Below, piece by piece: positions 40,812 to 49,188 of a stretch of DNA of 56,601 nt. A model generated the notes under the pieces. The model did no database searches and had not been told where the DNA came from. It saw only the letters and a list, made by a program, of their open reading frames with translations. This DNA is from Alphaproteobacteria bacterium. GTDB lineage: Bacteria; Pseudomonadota; Alphaproteobacteria; CADEGL01. Every line of letters begins with the position of its first letter. The first letter of the stretch is position 1. Position numbers and translations under genes: made by a program. The stretch spans positions 66,688 through 123,288 of the forward strand of contig JAPLOM010000004.1 in NCBI GenBank assembly GCA_026400755.1, in the 5' to 3' direction.

Positions 40812-41633
40812 CTATCGCTTGTCCTGGCCGCGGTGCCACGGGAGCATGCGGTGCTCCATGCCGCGGATGATGGTGTCGAGCGCCAGCACGGTCAGGCTGA
40901 TGGCCAGCATGCCGATGATGACCTGGCTGATGTTGGACAGATCCTTGCCGTTCCAGATCAGGAAGCCGAGCCCCTTGGTCGAACCCACCATCTCGGCTGA
41001 GATGATGCAGGTCCAGGCCAGAGCCAGCGTGACCTTGAGCGCCGAGATGATGCTGGGGAGCGCGCCCGGAAGGATCACCTCCCACATGATACGAAAGCGG
41101 CCCGCGCCCAGGTTCTGGGCCGCGCGGGTGTAGATCGAATCGACGCGCATGGTGGCGTCGGTCACGAACACGACCAAGGGCGCGATCGTGCCCATGAAGA
41201 CGATGGAATATTTCTGCTCCTCGCTGAGGCCGAGCCACAGCATCGAGAGCGGAATCCAGGCTAGCGAGGGAAGCGGCCGGATGATCGAGATGATCGGCTC
41301 GACGATCCAGCGGATCACCTTGGTGGTGCCCAGAAGGATACCCAGCGGAATGCCGATTCCGGCCGAAAAGACGAAGCCGATCAGGACGCGCCGCGTGCTA
41401 ACGAGGATAAAGTCGAAGATGCTGCCGTCGGCCACGAGCCGTTCGAGCTCGTGCCAGACATAACTGGGCGGCGGAAAGAATTGCGGATCGATCGCGCCAG
41501 TAGCCGCCGCCAATTCCCACAGGCCGATGAAGCAGATCGCCGACACGGCGCTGATGGCCGTGTAGCGATACCGCCAAGGCGGACGGGGGATGCGCGTGGC
41601 ACCCCCCGCCGTTTCTTTCGGCCGCATGGTCAC
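40812..41633 (-). CDS. ABC transporter permease, SsuC/TauC family (copy A)
   Basis: A 273-residue inner-membrane permease of the nitrate/sulfonate/taurine class, with about six helices and the EAA-type cytoplasmic loop (AAQNLGAGRFRIMWEVILPGALPSI). From the second helix to the C-terminus it closely matches the permease at 42732-43568: RPLPSLAWIPLSMLWLG, EEQKYSIVFMGT, ALAWTCIISAEMVG and IIGMLAISLTVL. GTG at 41633 is used; ATG two codons later is possible. It lies between the binding-protein and ATPase genes in the operon. Confidence 0.93.
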   Translation of the reverse strand: MTMRPKETAGGATRIPRPPWRYRYTAISAVSAICFIGLWELAAATGAIDPQFFPPPSYVWHELERLVADGSIFDFILVSTRRVLIGFVFSAGIGIPLGILLGTTKVIRWIVEPIISIIRPLPSLAWIPLSMLWLGLSEEQKYSIVFMGTIAPLVVFVTDATMRVDSIYTRAAQNLGAGRFRIMWEVILPGALPSIISALKVTLALAWTCIISAEMVGSTKGLGFLIWNGKDLSNISQVIIGMLAISLTVLALDTIIRGMEHRMLPWHRGQDKR

Positions 41634-41658
41634 GGCGACGGTTTCCCGGTCGACGGCA

Positions 41659-42657
41659 TCAGCCCTCGATGAGGTCCATCCGGACCCATTCGCGGTAGTT
41701 CGGCTTGTTGTCGATCTTCTTGATCACGGCGTACATGAACTCGATCATGATATCCATGACGGGATAGGTGCCCTTGTCGGACATCTGCTGAATTTGGTCC
41801 TTGCGCGTGTAGCGCACCGACTGCTTCTCCCAGGCCAGCCAGTCCGCCTGGCTCTGCTTGCTGATCTTCTCGGCGATCGCGGCGGCTTCCTTCTGGTTGT
41901 CGATGATCCACTGCTGCGACTTCCAATAAGCGGCCAGGAAGCGCTTGGCGCCGGCCGGGTCCTCGTCGACGAACTTCTTGCTGAGGATCAGCGCGTTGGG
42001 CGCCGGGATCTGCTTGTACTTCTCCCAGAAGCCCGTATCGGCGACGGACGCGATCTTGTGGAAGCCAGGCAAGTCCTGAAGCTGGGCGTATTCCGGATAC
42101 CACGCGCCGGCCGCGTCGATCAGGCCTTGCTTCATGGCCTGGACCATTTCCGACTGCCTCAGGTTCACCAGCTCGACATCCTTGTACATGTCGAGGCCAG
42201 CGTTCTTGAGGATGATGTAGTCGGTGATTTCTTCGGAACCGCCGAACTGGATGGCCAGCTTCTTACCCTTCAGATCCTTGACCGACTTGATGTCCTTCTT
42301 CGCGACGATGCCCGAAATATCGGACGCGCCATCGGGCACGCCGACCCAGTAGAAGTTCTTGTTGCCCTGGGCCATGGCCGCGACGACGGCCTGCGAGCCC
42401 GTGCCCGCCATGACGGCGTCGCCCGACGAGACGATCGTGACGCGGTCGGACGAGCTGGCCACCAGCTTCCATTCGACGTCGAAGCCGGCTTCCTTGAAGA
42501 AACCCTTATCGATGCCCACCCAATAGGGCGCATGCACGCCCGCCGTCGACGAGACGACGGTCACTTTCTTCGGCGCTTGCGCGTTGGCCACGCCGGACAC
42601 GGCAAACGCCGCTCCGACGGCCATCGCACCCGCGATCAGGCTGCGAAATTTAAACAT
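41659..42657 (-). CDS. ABC transporter substrate-binding protein, NMT1/SsuA/TauA family
   Basis: A 332-residue periplasmic receptor with a Sec signal ending ANAQA near residue 27. KKVTVVSSTAGVHAPYWVGIDKGFFKEAGFDVEW is the standard family opening (here split as VHAPYWVGIDKGFF and AGFDVEW), and LKGKKLAIQFGGSEE plus the C-terminal two-lobed pattern fit the nitrate/sulfonate/taurine/thiamine-precursor receptors. The ligand is not predictable. It sits between two permease genes, 25 bases before copy A and 74 bases after copy B. Confidence 0.92.
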   Translation of the reverse strand: MFKFRSLIAGAMAVGAAFAVSGVANAQAPKKVTVVSSTAGVHAPYWVGIDKGFFKEAGFDVEWKLVASSSDRVTIVSSGDAVMAGTGSQAVVAAMAQGNKNFYWVGVPDGASDISGIVAKKDIKSVKDLKGKKLAIQFGGSEEITDYIILKNAGLDMYKDVELVNLRQSEMVQAMKQGLIDAAGAWYPEYAQLQDLPGFHKIASVADTGFWEKYKQIPAPNALILSKKFVDEDPAGAKRFLAAYWKSQQWIIDNQKEAAAIAEKISKQSQADWLAWEKQSVRYTRKDQIQQMSDKGTYPVMDIMIEFMYAVIKKIDNKPNYREWVRMDLIEG

Positions 42658-42731
42658 GATTCCCTCTCCCTTTTTTCCAAAATCTCTTGTGTCGATGTCT
42701 GTCCGCTTCGCGCGGCTCTCTCATTCCAAGG

Positions 42732-43568
42732 TCAGTGTCGACGCTCGTTGCGGCGCCATGGCGTCAGGCGCCGCTCGACGAGGCGGTAGATGATGTCCAA
42801 GACCAGGACCGTCAGGCTGATCGCCAGCATGCCGACGATCACCTGCGCGATGTTGGCCCAATCCTTCGCGTTCCAGATCAGGAAGCCCAGGCCGCGTGTG
42901 GCACCGACCATCTCGGCGCTGATGATGCAGGCCCAGGCCAACGCCATGGTGACCTTCAAGGCCGAAAGGATGCTGGGCAAAGCGCCCGGCAGGATCACCT
43001 CCCACAACACTCGCACCTGGTTCGCGCCCAGATTGCGCGCGGCGCGGATCAGCAAGGGATCGACGCGCCGCGTGGCATCCACCACGAACACAAGCGTCGG
43101 CGCCAGCGTGCCCATGAAGACGATGGCGTATTTCTGTTCCTCGCCAATGCCGAGCCACATCATGGACAAGGGAATCCACGACAGCGACGGAAGCGGCCGG
43201 ATCAACGACACGATGGGATCGAACACGGCCTTGAGCGGCCGCCAGACGCCCATGGCCAGGCCCAGGATGATGGCCGCCGTGGACGACAGCGCGAAGCCTA
43301 TGAGGACGCGGCTGGCGCTGGCCGTGGTGTGTTTGTAAAGCGCGCCGTCCGAGATCAGCTTCCACGCGGCCTTCGAGACTGTTTCGGGCGAACCGAGGAA
43401 GGCCTTATGCACAAGGCCTGTCGAAACCAGCCCCTGCCAGACCGCGAGGAACGTGATGACCGACAGTGAGCCGACCACGACGGCGCCGATGCGGTCGCGG
43501 CGCACCTGACGGTCGCCGCCGACGGCGGCCCGAGTCGATTTCGGAGATGGGACGGCCTGGACGCTCAC
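42732..43568 (-). CDS. ABC transporter permease, SsuC/TauC family (copy B)
   Basis: A 278-residue permease, paralogous to copy A across most of the membrane domain (RPLPSLSWIPLSMMWLG, EEQKYAIVFMGT, AARNLGANQVRVLWEVILPGALPSIL, WACIISAEMVGATRGLGFLIWN). It begins at GTG 43568, 27 bases after RidA. The two permeases probably form a heterodimeric channel serving the single receptor and ATPase of the operon, or are alternative homodimers; sequence alone cannot decide. Confidence 0.93.
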   Translation of the reverse strand: MSVQAVPSPKSTRAAVGGDRQVRRDRIGAVVVGSLSVITFLAVWQGLVSTGLVHKAFLGSPETVSKAAWKLISDGALYKHTTASASRVLIGFALSSTAAIILGLAMGVWRPLKAVFDPIVSLIRPLPSLSWIPLSMMWLGIGEEQKYAIVFMGTLAPTLVFVVDATRRVDPLLIRAARNLGANQVRVLWEVILPGALPSILSALKVTMALAWACIISAEMVGATRGLGFLIWNAKDWANIAQVIVGMLAISLTVLVLDIIYRLVERRLTPWRRNERRH

Positions 43569-43595
43569 GCTTGCCTCGATCCCATCCGCCGTGTG

Positions 43596-44042
43596 TTACC
43601 GACGCCGTGCCCGGGCGCGCGCCGCGGGGCGTGCAGCCTTTTTCTTGGCGGGCTTTTTCTTGCTCTTGCCGACATGGGCGGTGGCCATGATGACCAGCCC
43701 CACGTCCTTCACGCCGATTTCGTTGACGATGACCGTCGCGCGGTTGGGATAGGGCTTGGGAAACGCCTTGGCCCAGATCTCGGTGATGGGGTCGATGAAC
43801 TCGCGCTTGGTGACATAGAGCATCACCTGCGTGACGTCGGCCATGGAGCCGCCGGCCGCCTTGAGCGATTGCGCGAGATTGGCCAGCACCAACGTCGTCT
43901 GCTTGCGGATGTCGCCGGTCTCCGCCGTGCCGTCCGCTTTGACGGGCGCCGCGGCGGCATAAAAGATGCCGTCCGCCACGATGGCCCACTCGAACGGCCG
44001 CGAATGACGCGGAATCCCGGTTTCTAAGGCTTTCTTGACCAT
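43596..44042 (-). CDS. RidA/YjgF/UK114 family protein with polybasic C-terminal tail
   Basis: A 148-residue protein whose first 125 residues are a RidA-like trimeric enamine/imine deaminase fold; the substrate-carboxylate arginine is in YPNRATVIVNEIG. RidA proteins hydrolyse reactive 2-aminoacrylate and similar imines. The last 24 residues are almost entirely Lys, Arg, Ala and Pro (KSKKKPAKKK then AARPAARARARRR), which is unusual for this family and looks like a nucleic-acid- or membrane-binding tail. A GGGAGGGG site precedes the ATG. It is the first gene of the RidA/ABC/SDR operon, so imine-forming metabolism of the imported compound (amine or amino acid) is plausible. Confidence 0.88.
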   Translation of the reverse strand: MVKKALETGIPRHSRPFEWAIVADGIFYAAAAPVKADGTAETGDIRKQTTLVLANLAQSLKAAGGSMADVTQVMLYVTKREFIDPITEIWAKAFPKPYPNRATVIVNEIGVKDVGLVIMATAHVGKSKKKPAKKKAARPAARARARRR

Positions 44043-44261
44043 CGTTTCCCCTCCCGCGCCGGCTTTTTCGGCCGATGGATGCGCGTCAATTGCGCTCCAA
44101 TCACCCCATGCGGCTTGTTTTTAAGGAACCACGGCGGCGCGATGGAGTCCATGGACAACGTGCGCTTGAAACACAACTTCGCGGCTTCTAGTGTTTTTCG
44201 CGCGTCGCAATGATCGAATGCCTATCGCATCTCGATAACCGCAAACATCGCAGGTCATCTC

Positions 44262-45404
44262 ATGTCGGAATTCCCGACGTTGCAGGATTTGGTTTGGGCC
44301 GCCCGAGAGAAGCTGCCCAGCGCCGTGTGGGAGTTCGTGACTTTCGGCACGGAGAGCGAGACCACCCTGCGGCGCAACCGCCATTCGCTCGACAGCGTGG
44401 CGTTCATCAACCGCGTCATGCGCGATGTCAGCGAGGTGGACACCACGACCTCGCTGTTGGGCGTGAAGCTGCGCATCCCGGTGGTGTTTGCGCCGGTGGG
44501 CTCGATCGCGTTGCTGGATCCCGGCGGGGCGTTGACCGCGGCCAAGGTCGCCGAGGAATTCGAGATCATGCATGTGGTCAGCGGTTTCGCCGACCCGGGC
44601 TATAAAGCCGTGGCCGAAGGCATCAAGGACAAGTCGCGCATCGTCTACGCGCTGCATCCGCGCGCGGAGCAGCCGTTCCTCGACGATCTGGTCGATGGCG
44701 TGAAGGCCGCCGGCTACAAGGCCATCACCTTCGTCAGCGAAGGCGCCTATTACAGCCGCCGCGAGCGCGATCTGATGAGCGGCCTGGCGACGAAGGCCAA
44801 GCGCAGCCGCACCTACGCCAGCTATCTGCAGCAGCAGCGTGACGAACGCGCGGCCGGCAAGACGCCCAGCAAGGAAGGACTGCTCGGCACCGTTATCACC
44901 TGGGAGATGCTGGAGCGGGTGAAATCACGTTCGGGCCTGCCGCTGATCCTGAAGGGCGTCACCAACGCGCAGGACGCGCGCCTGGCCATGGAGCATGGCG
45001 TGGACGTGATCTATGTCTCGAACCACGGCGGCCGGTCGCTCGACCACGCGCGCGGCACGATCCAATCCCTGCCCGACGTTGTCGATGCCGTGAAGGGCAA
45101 GGTCGACATCATCGTCGATGGCGGTTTCGTGCGCGGCAGCGACGTGCTGAAAGCCGTGGCCATGGGCGCCAAGGCCGTCTCCATGGGGCGCATGCAGTCT
45201 TGGGCCCTGGCTGCCGCGGGCCACGCGGGCCTGATCCGCATGCTGGAAATCCTGGAGGAAGAAATCATCGTCGCCATGGGCCTGCTTGGCGTGACCAAGC
45301 TGGACCAGCTCAACCGCGATTACGTCACGCCGAGCCACCCGGTCACCCAGCCGCACCCCTTGAGTGCGTTTCCCGTGGTGATGGAGCGAATTGCTAAGGA
45401 GTGA
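44262..45404 (+). CDS. FMN-dependent alpha-hydroxy acid dehydrogenase/oxidase family protein
   Basis: A 380-residue TIM-barrel flavoenzyme of the LldD/glycolate oxidase/mandelate dehydrogenase family, oxidising L-2-hydroxy acids to 2-oxo acids. LPSAVWEFVTFGTESETTLRRN at the start, VVFAPVGSIAL, the FMN-phosphate lysine in LPLILKGV and the catalytic histidine in VSNHGGRSLDHARGT are present, as is the phosphate loop DGGFVRGSDVLKA. Slightly longer insert after the first third (SYLQQQRDERAAGKTPSKEG) is unlike the short loop of LldD. Divergent from the RidA operon with 219 bases between. Confidence 0.9.
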   Translation: MSEFPTLQDLVWAAREKLPSAVWEFVTFGTESETTLRRNRHSLDSVAFINRVMRDVSEVDTTTSLLGVKLRIPVVFAPVGSIALLDPGGALTAAKVAEEFEIMHVVSGFADPGYKAVAEGIKDKSRIVYALHPRAEQPFLDDLVDGVKAAGYKAITFVSEGAYYSRRERDLMSGLATKAKRSRTYASYLQQQRDERAAGKTPSKEGLLGTVITWEMLERVKSRSGLPLILKGVTNAQDARLAMEHGVDVIYVSNHGGRSLDHARGTIQSLPDVVDAVKGKVDIIVDGGFVRGSDVLKAVAMGAKAVSMGRMQSWALAAAGHAGLIRMLEILEEEIIVAMGLLGVTKLDQLNRDYVTPSHPVTQPHPLSAFPVVMERIAKE

Positions 45405-45407
45405 GCG

Positions 45408-46193
45408 TCAGCGCCCTGTGAAGCGGGGCAGACGCTTTTCACCAAAGGCGCGCACGCCCTCGCGGTAATCCTCGCTTTCGAGCGCGGTTTGGACGGCCGC
45501 TTCCATGGCGCCGTGGCGTTCCTTTGTCTTACCCGCGGCCAGCGCGTTCACCACCGTCTTCATGCCGGAGATGCTCAGCGGCGCGTTCTGCGCCATGGGC
45601 TTGGCGAAATCGCGCGCGGTCTCGACCGGGTCATCGCTGGTCACCTCGTCGATCAGACCCATCAGCCGCGCGCCCATGGCGTCGATCTGTTGGGCGCCGA
45701 ACAGGATCTTCTTGGCGTTGGTCACACCCACGGCCGCGATCAGGCTTTCACACTCCAATTGGCTGTAGACGATGCCGAGCCGCGCGGCGGGAATGGCAAA
45801 GCGCGCACCGCCCGCCGCGACCCGGAAATCGCAGGCCAGGGCCAGGGCCACGCCGCCGCCGATGCAATACCCCGCGATGGCCGCAATGGTCGGCTTCGGC
45901 ATGTCGATCAAGGATTGCGTGCCGTGTTTCACGGCCTCGTCGTAGGCCGCGCCCGTGGCCGCGTCGGCGCGCACGGTCTTGAACTCCGAGATGTCGGCGC
46001 CCGCGCAGAAATGACCGCCCGCGCCAGTCAGGATCACCACGCGCACGGCACGATCCGCGCCCAGCTCCGCGAACAAATCGCCCAGCTTGCGCCATTGCGC
46101 AAAGTTCACCGCGTTGCGCCGCTCGGGGCGGTTGAGGGTGACCACGGCCACGCCGTCGTCGTGGCGGGTCAGAAGAACTTCATCTTTTTCCAT
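45408..46193 (-). CDS. Crotonase (enoyl-CoA hydratase/isomerase) family protein without catalytic glutamates
   Basis: A 261-residue crotonase-fold protein. The oxyanion-hole loops are normal: GHFCAGADISEF and GYCIGGGVALALACD. Yet the two glutamates that catalyse hydration in rat enoyl-CoA hydratase (in GGCELAM and QPEILLG) are alanines here (GGVALAL and IPAARLG), so a hydratase reaction is unlikely and another acyl-CoA reaction of the superfamily is more plausible. I use the ATG at 46193, preceded by GAGGGAA; the 42 codons upstream are unlike the family. Divergent from the CoA-transferase gene, with 78 bases between, in a cluster of CoA-related genes. Confidence 0.88.
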   Translation of the reverse strand: MEKDEVLLTRHDDGVAVVTLNRPERRNAVNFAQWRKLGDLFAELGADRAVRVVILTGAGGHFCAGADISEFKTVRADAATGAAYDEAVKHGTQSLIDMPKPTIAAIAGYCIGGGVALALACDFRVAAGGARFAIPAARLGIVYSQLECESLIAAVGVTNAKKILFGAQQIDAMGARLMGLIDEVTSDDPVETARDFAKPMAQNAPLSISGMKTVVNALAAGKTKERHGAMEAAVQTALESEDYREGVRAFGEKRLPRFTGR

Positions 46194-46271
46194 GGAATTC
46201 CCTCGCTCGCGCGGCGCGCTATACTCGCCCACCTCTCCGGCCAAAATGGCCACAAGACGAAGAGACCCGCA

Positions 46272-47426
46272 ATGGCAAACGCGCTCGACGGCGTCCGTAT
46301 CATCGACTTCACGTCCCATCTGTCAGGACCGTTCTGCACCATGATGCTGTCCGACATGGGCGCCGACGTGATCAAGGTGGAGCGGCCGGGCCTCGGCGAC
46401 GAATCGCGCAAAAGCGCGCCCTACGTGAACGGCGTAAGCGCCTTCAACATGCAGGCCAACCGAAACAAGCGCAGCGTCGTCCTCGATCTCAAAACCGAGC
46501 AGGGCCGCGCCGATTGCCGGCGCCTGATCGATTCGGCCGACGTGGTGGTCGAGAACTACAAGCCCGGCACGATGGAGAAGCTGGGCTTCGGCTACGAGGC
46601 GCTGAAGACGCGAAATCCGCGGCTGATCTATACCGCCATCTCCGGCTTCGGTCAGACCGGCCCTTACAGCCATCGCGGCGGCTTTGACCTCATGGCCCAG
46701 GCCATGTCCGGGCTGATGTCGATCTGCGGCGAGGTGAACGGCGATCCCTTGCGCCTGCCCATCCCCATCTCGGATCTGGCCGGCGGCATGTACGGCGCGC
46801 TCGGCACGTTGAACGCCCTCTATGCGCGCGAGCAAACCGGCAAGGGGCAGTTGGTCGACGTGTCGCTGTTCGAATCGGCTTTGTCGTTCAGCCCCTACGA
46901 GGTCTCGGGCTTCTTCGCGACCGGCAAGCGGCCCACGCGTATCGGCGCGACCCACCGCAACGCCGCGCCCTACCAGAATTTCCGCACCGAAGACGGCTGG
47001 CTGGCGCTGGGCGCCGCGACGCAAGTGCTATGGCTGAAATTCTGCGACGAGGTGATCAAGGCGCCGGACCTGCCCAAGGACCCACGCTTCGAAACCAATG
47101 CACTGCGCATTCAGAACAACGCGGCGCTGAGCGAGGTCGTCACGCAGTATCTGGCCAAGGAGAAGACGGGCCATTGGCTGGCCCTGCTCGAGAAGGCCGG
47201 CATTCCGGCCGCGCCCGTCCTGTCCTACGACGAAGTGCTGAACGACCCGCACTTCCTCGCGCGCGATCAAGTGGAAGCGGTCGAACATCCGGTGGCGGGA
47301 CCCACCAAGCTGCTGCGCACGCCGATCAAGTTCTCGGGAACGCCGGTTTCGATCCGGCGCCCGGCGCCCACCCTCGGCCAGCATACGGACGAGGTGCTGG
47401 CCGAGTTGAATGCAAAGAAGCGCTGA
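46272..47426 (+). CDS. CaiB/BaiF family (class III) CoA-transferase
   Basis: A 384-residue enzyme that moves CoA between acids. The N-terminus LDGVRIIDFTSHLSGPFCTMMLSDMGADVIKVE (here cut as LSGPFCTMMLSDMGADV) is textbook, and the catalytic aspartate is D168 in PIPISDLAGG, equal to D169 of formyl-CoA transferase. Residues VENYKPGTMEKLG and GTLNALYAREQTGKGQ are also typical. It probably activates a carboxylic acid intermediate as the CoA thioester for the crotonase-family enzyme encoded divergently next to it. The frame open upstream to 45489 is a shadow. Confidence 0.94.
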   Translation: MANALDGVRIIDFTSHLSGPFCTMMLSDMGADVIKVERPGLGDESRKSAPYVNGVSAFNMQANRNKRSVVLDLKTEQGRADCRRLIDSADVVVENYKPGTMEKLGFGYEALKTRNPRLIYTAISGFGQTGPYSHRGGFDLMAQAMSGLMSICGEVNGDPLRLPIPISDLAGGMYGALGTLNALYAREQTGKGQLVDVSLFESALSFSPYEVSGFFATGKRPTRIGATHRNAAPYQNFRTEDGWLALGAATQVLWLKFCDEVIKAPDLPKDPRFETNALRIQNNAALSEVVTQYLAKEKTGHWLALLEKAGIPAAPVLSYDEVLNDPHFLARDQVEAVEHPVAGPTKLLRTPIKFSGTPVSIRRPAPTLGQHTDEVLAELNAKKR

Positions 47427-47432
47427 GTGCCC

Positions 47433-47726
47433 CTACTCGATGACTTCGAGCACTTCGTAGCCCATGGGCTGCGGGGGGCCTTCGAAGTACTTCACCGTCA
47501 TGGCCTCGCGGCCCGCCTTCTGCTCCGGGCTGCCGGCGTTCTTCTTCTGAACCTCTTCGCTTTCCCAGATCGTGATCGAGAGATACTTGCCCGTCTCGCG
47601 GTCGACGAACATGTACGCCTTCTTCATCCCGCTCTTCTTGAACGGCTCGATATGGGTCCGCCATTCCTTGCCGGCCTCGTCGATCGTGGCCTTCTTCAAA
47701 TTCGTGCTCATCACGCGGGCGTACAT
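47433..47726 (-). CDS. Small ABM-like dimeric alpha/beta-barrel protein, second copy
   Basis: A 97-residue protein from the ATG at 47726, preceded by GAGGAGAG (frame open ten codons upstream). It is homologous to the 97-residue product of 26445-26738: the opening M.ARV, the EW and FK positions, the DR motif and the S.TIWESE segment correspond, and both end in a short beta segment. Expected to be a ferredoxin-like homodimer; possible cofactor-free oxygenase or isomerase. Its RidA neighbour starts within the same gap (stop of that gene lies 27 bases on). Function not known. Confidence 0.75.
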   Translation of the reverse strand: MYARVMSTNLKKATIDEAGKEWRTHIEPFKKSGMKKAYMFVDRETGKYLSITIWESEEVQKKNAGSPEQKAGREAMTVKYFEGPPQPMGYEVLEVIE

Positions 47727-47752
47727 TTGGGCTCTCCTCGGTTGGAACGCGT

Positions 47753-48217
47753 TCAATCGATGTAGAACATGCCTTCGATGATCATGGCCAGGTCGGCCGG
47801 CAGCGACACGACGCCGACCGTGAAGCGCGAATGGCGTCCCTTGTCGCCGAACACCTGGACCATCAGGTCCGAGGCGCTGTTCATCACGCGGCCATGGTCC
47901 TTGAACTCCGGCGTCACTGCGATGAAGCCGCCCAAGCGCACGCAGCGGCGCACGCGGTCGAGGTTACCGTCCAGCACCGCGCTGAGGGCGCCCAGCACGT
48001 TGATGGCGGTGATGCGGGCGCAATCCTCGCCCTCGGCCAGACTGACCTCGGCGCCCATGCGCCCGGCGTATTTCACCTTGCCGTCCACCACGGGCGCTTG
48101 GTTCACGATGGCGATATTGCCCTCCAAAGCCGCGGGCACATAGTTGCCCAGCACCTTGGCCGGCGGCGGCAAGACGATGCCCAGCTCCTTCAAGCGGGCG
48201 GCGACGGTTCCGGTCAT
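47753..48217 (-). CDS. RidA family protein, second copy
   Basis: A 154-residue protein from the ATG at 48217, longer than RidA proper and in the branch that opens LGIVLPPPAKVLGNYVPA and is often annotated as a YjgH/endoribonuclease L-PSP-like protein. A conserved arginine is in GRHSRFTVGVVSLP. Like RidA it should form trimers; enamine deamination is likely but not certain. It shares its 5' region with the divergent SDR gene and is followed by the ABM-like gene, which begins 26 bases after its stop. Confidence 0.85.
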   Translation of the reverse strand: MTGTVAARLKELGIVLPPPAKVLGNYVPAALEGNIAIVNQAPVVDGKVKYAGRMGAEVSLAEGEDCARITAINVLGALSAVLDGNLDRVRRCVRLGGFIAVTPEFKDHGRVMNSASDLMVQVFGDKGRHSRFTVGVVSLPADLAMIIEGMFYID

Positions 48218-48343
48218 GTCTCTCTCCCCAATTCCCGTGTCGAACGTAAGGCCCCGTCCACCGCAATCCAAGTCCGCGCTGTTGACTCGCGGTGCTCGCT
48301 CTTGAAAGGTTCGTTCATCAATCCAACGTCACGGGGTGGGACG

Positions 48344-49177
48344 ATGGCGGCGCGCAAGACGACCAAGAGCCAGGGCGCGAAGCCGGGCAAGGACGCGCCC
48401 GTCGCCCTCATCACCGGAGGCGGCACGGGCATCGGCGCCGCGACGGCCAAGCTGTTGGCCGCCCACGGTTGGAATGTCGCCATCAACTACCGCGCAAGCC
48501 GCGAGGAGGCCGAGGCCACCGCCGCCGCCTGCCGCAAGCTGGGCGCGGACGCCACAGCCCTCCAGGGCGACGTCGTCGCCGACGGCGATTGCCGGCGCAT
48601 GGCGAAGCAGGCCCTTGCGCGCTGGGGCCGCATCGACGGGCTGGTCAACAACGCCGGCATGACCAAGGTGGTGGCGGGCGCCGACCTGGAGGGTCTGAGC
48701 GCCGAGGATTTCCACGCCATCTATGCGACCAACGTGGTGGGCGCCTATCAGATGACGCGCGCCGCGGCCCCGGCGCTCAAGGCAAAAGGCAACGGCTCCA
48801 TCGTCAACGTCTCTTCCATCGTCGGCATCGTGGGCGGCGGCAGCTCCACCGCCTATGCGGCGTCGAAGGGCGCACTCAACACCATGACCATGGCGCTGGC
48901 CCGCGCGCTGGCGCCGGAAATCCGCGTCAACGCCGTGTGCCCCAGCTTCGTCGAGACGCGCTGGGTTACCAGCAAGATGGACGCGAAGCAGTACAAGCAG
49001 GTGAAGGCGGGGGTCGAAGCCAATTCGCCCCTGCAGCGCATCTGCAGCGCAGAGGACGTAGCCGAATCGGTGGCCTGGTTCATCGAGGGCGGCCGCGCCA
49101 TCACGGGCGAGATCCTGATGATCGACGCGGGTGTGCATTTGTTCGGCCTGGGCGCCGCCTATCAAAAGAAGAAATGA
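48344..49177 (+). CDS. Short-chain dehydrogenase/reductase (FabG-like)
   Basis: A 277-residue classical SDR with a 20-residue basic N-terminal extension (AARKTTKSQGAKPGK). Cofactor motif TGGGTGIG at residues 24-31, NNAG, catalytic S (VNVSSIVG), Y and K (AYAASKGAL) all present. Probably an NADP-dependent 3-oxoacyl or keto/alcohol oxidoreductase. The stop overlaps a possible start of the next gene (ATGA), so translation is coupled to the enolase-superfamily enzyme. Start at ATG 48344; the upstream open frame is a shadow. Confidence 0.92.
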   Translation: MAARKTTKSQGAKPGKDAPVALITGGGTGIGAATAKLLAAHGWNVAINYRASREEAEATAAACRKLGADATALQGDVVADGDCRRMAKQALARWGRIDGLVNNAGMTKVVAGADLEGLSAEDFHAIYATNVVGAYQMTRAAAPALKAKGNGSIVNVSSIVGIVGGGSSTAYAASKGALNTMTMALARALAPEIRVNAVCPSFVETRWVTSKMDAKQYKQVKAGVEANSPLQRICSAEDVAESVAWFIEGGRAITGEILMIDAGVHLFGLGAAYQKKK

Positions 49178-49188
49178 AGGGACCGACG

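Noticed and set aside
45489-46271. N-terminal extension of the CoA-transferase frame
   Set aside because: It is antisense to the crotonase gene; the CoA-transferase family begins at the ATG at 46272.
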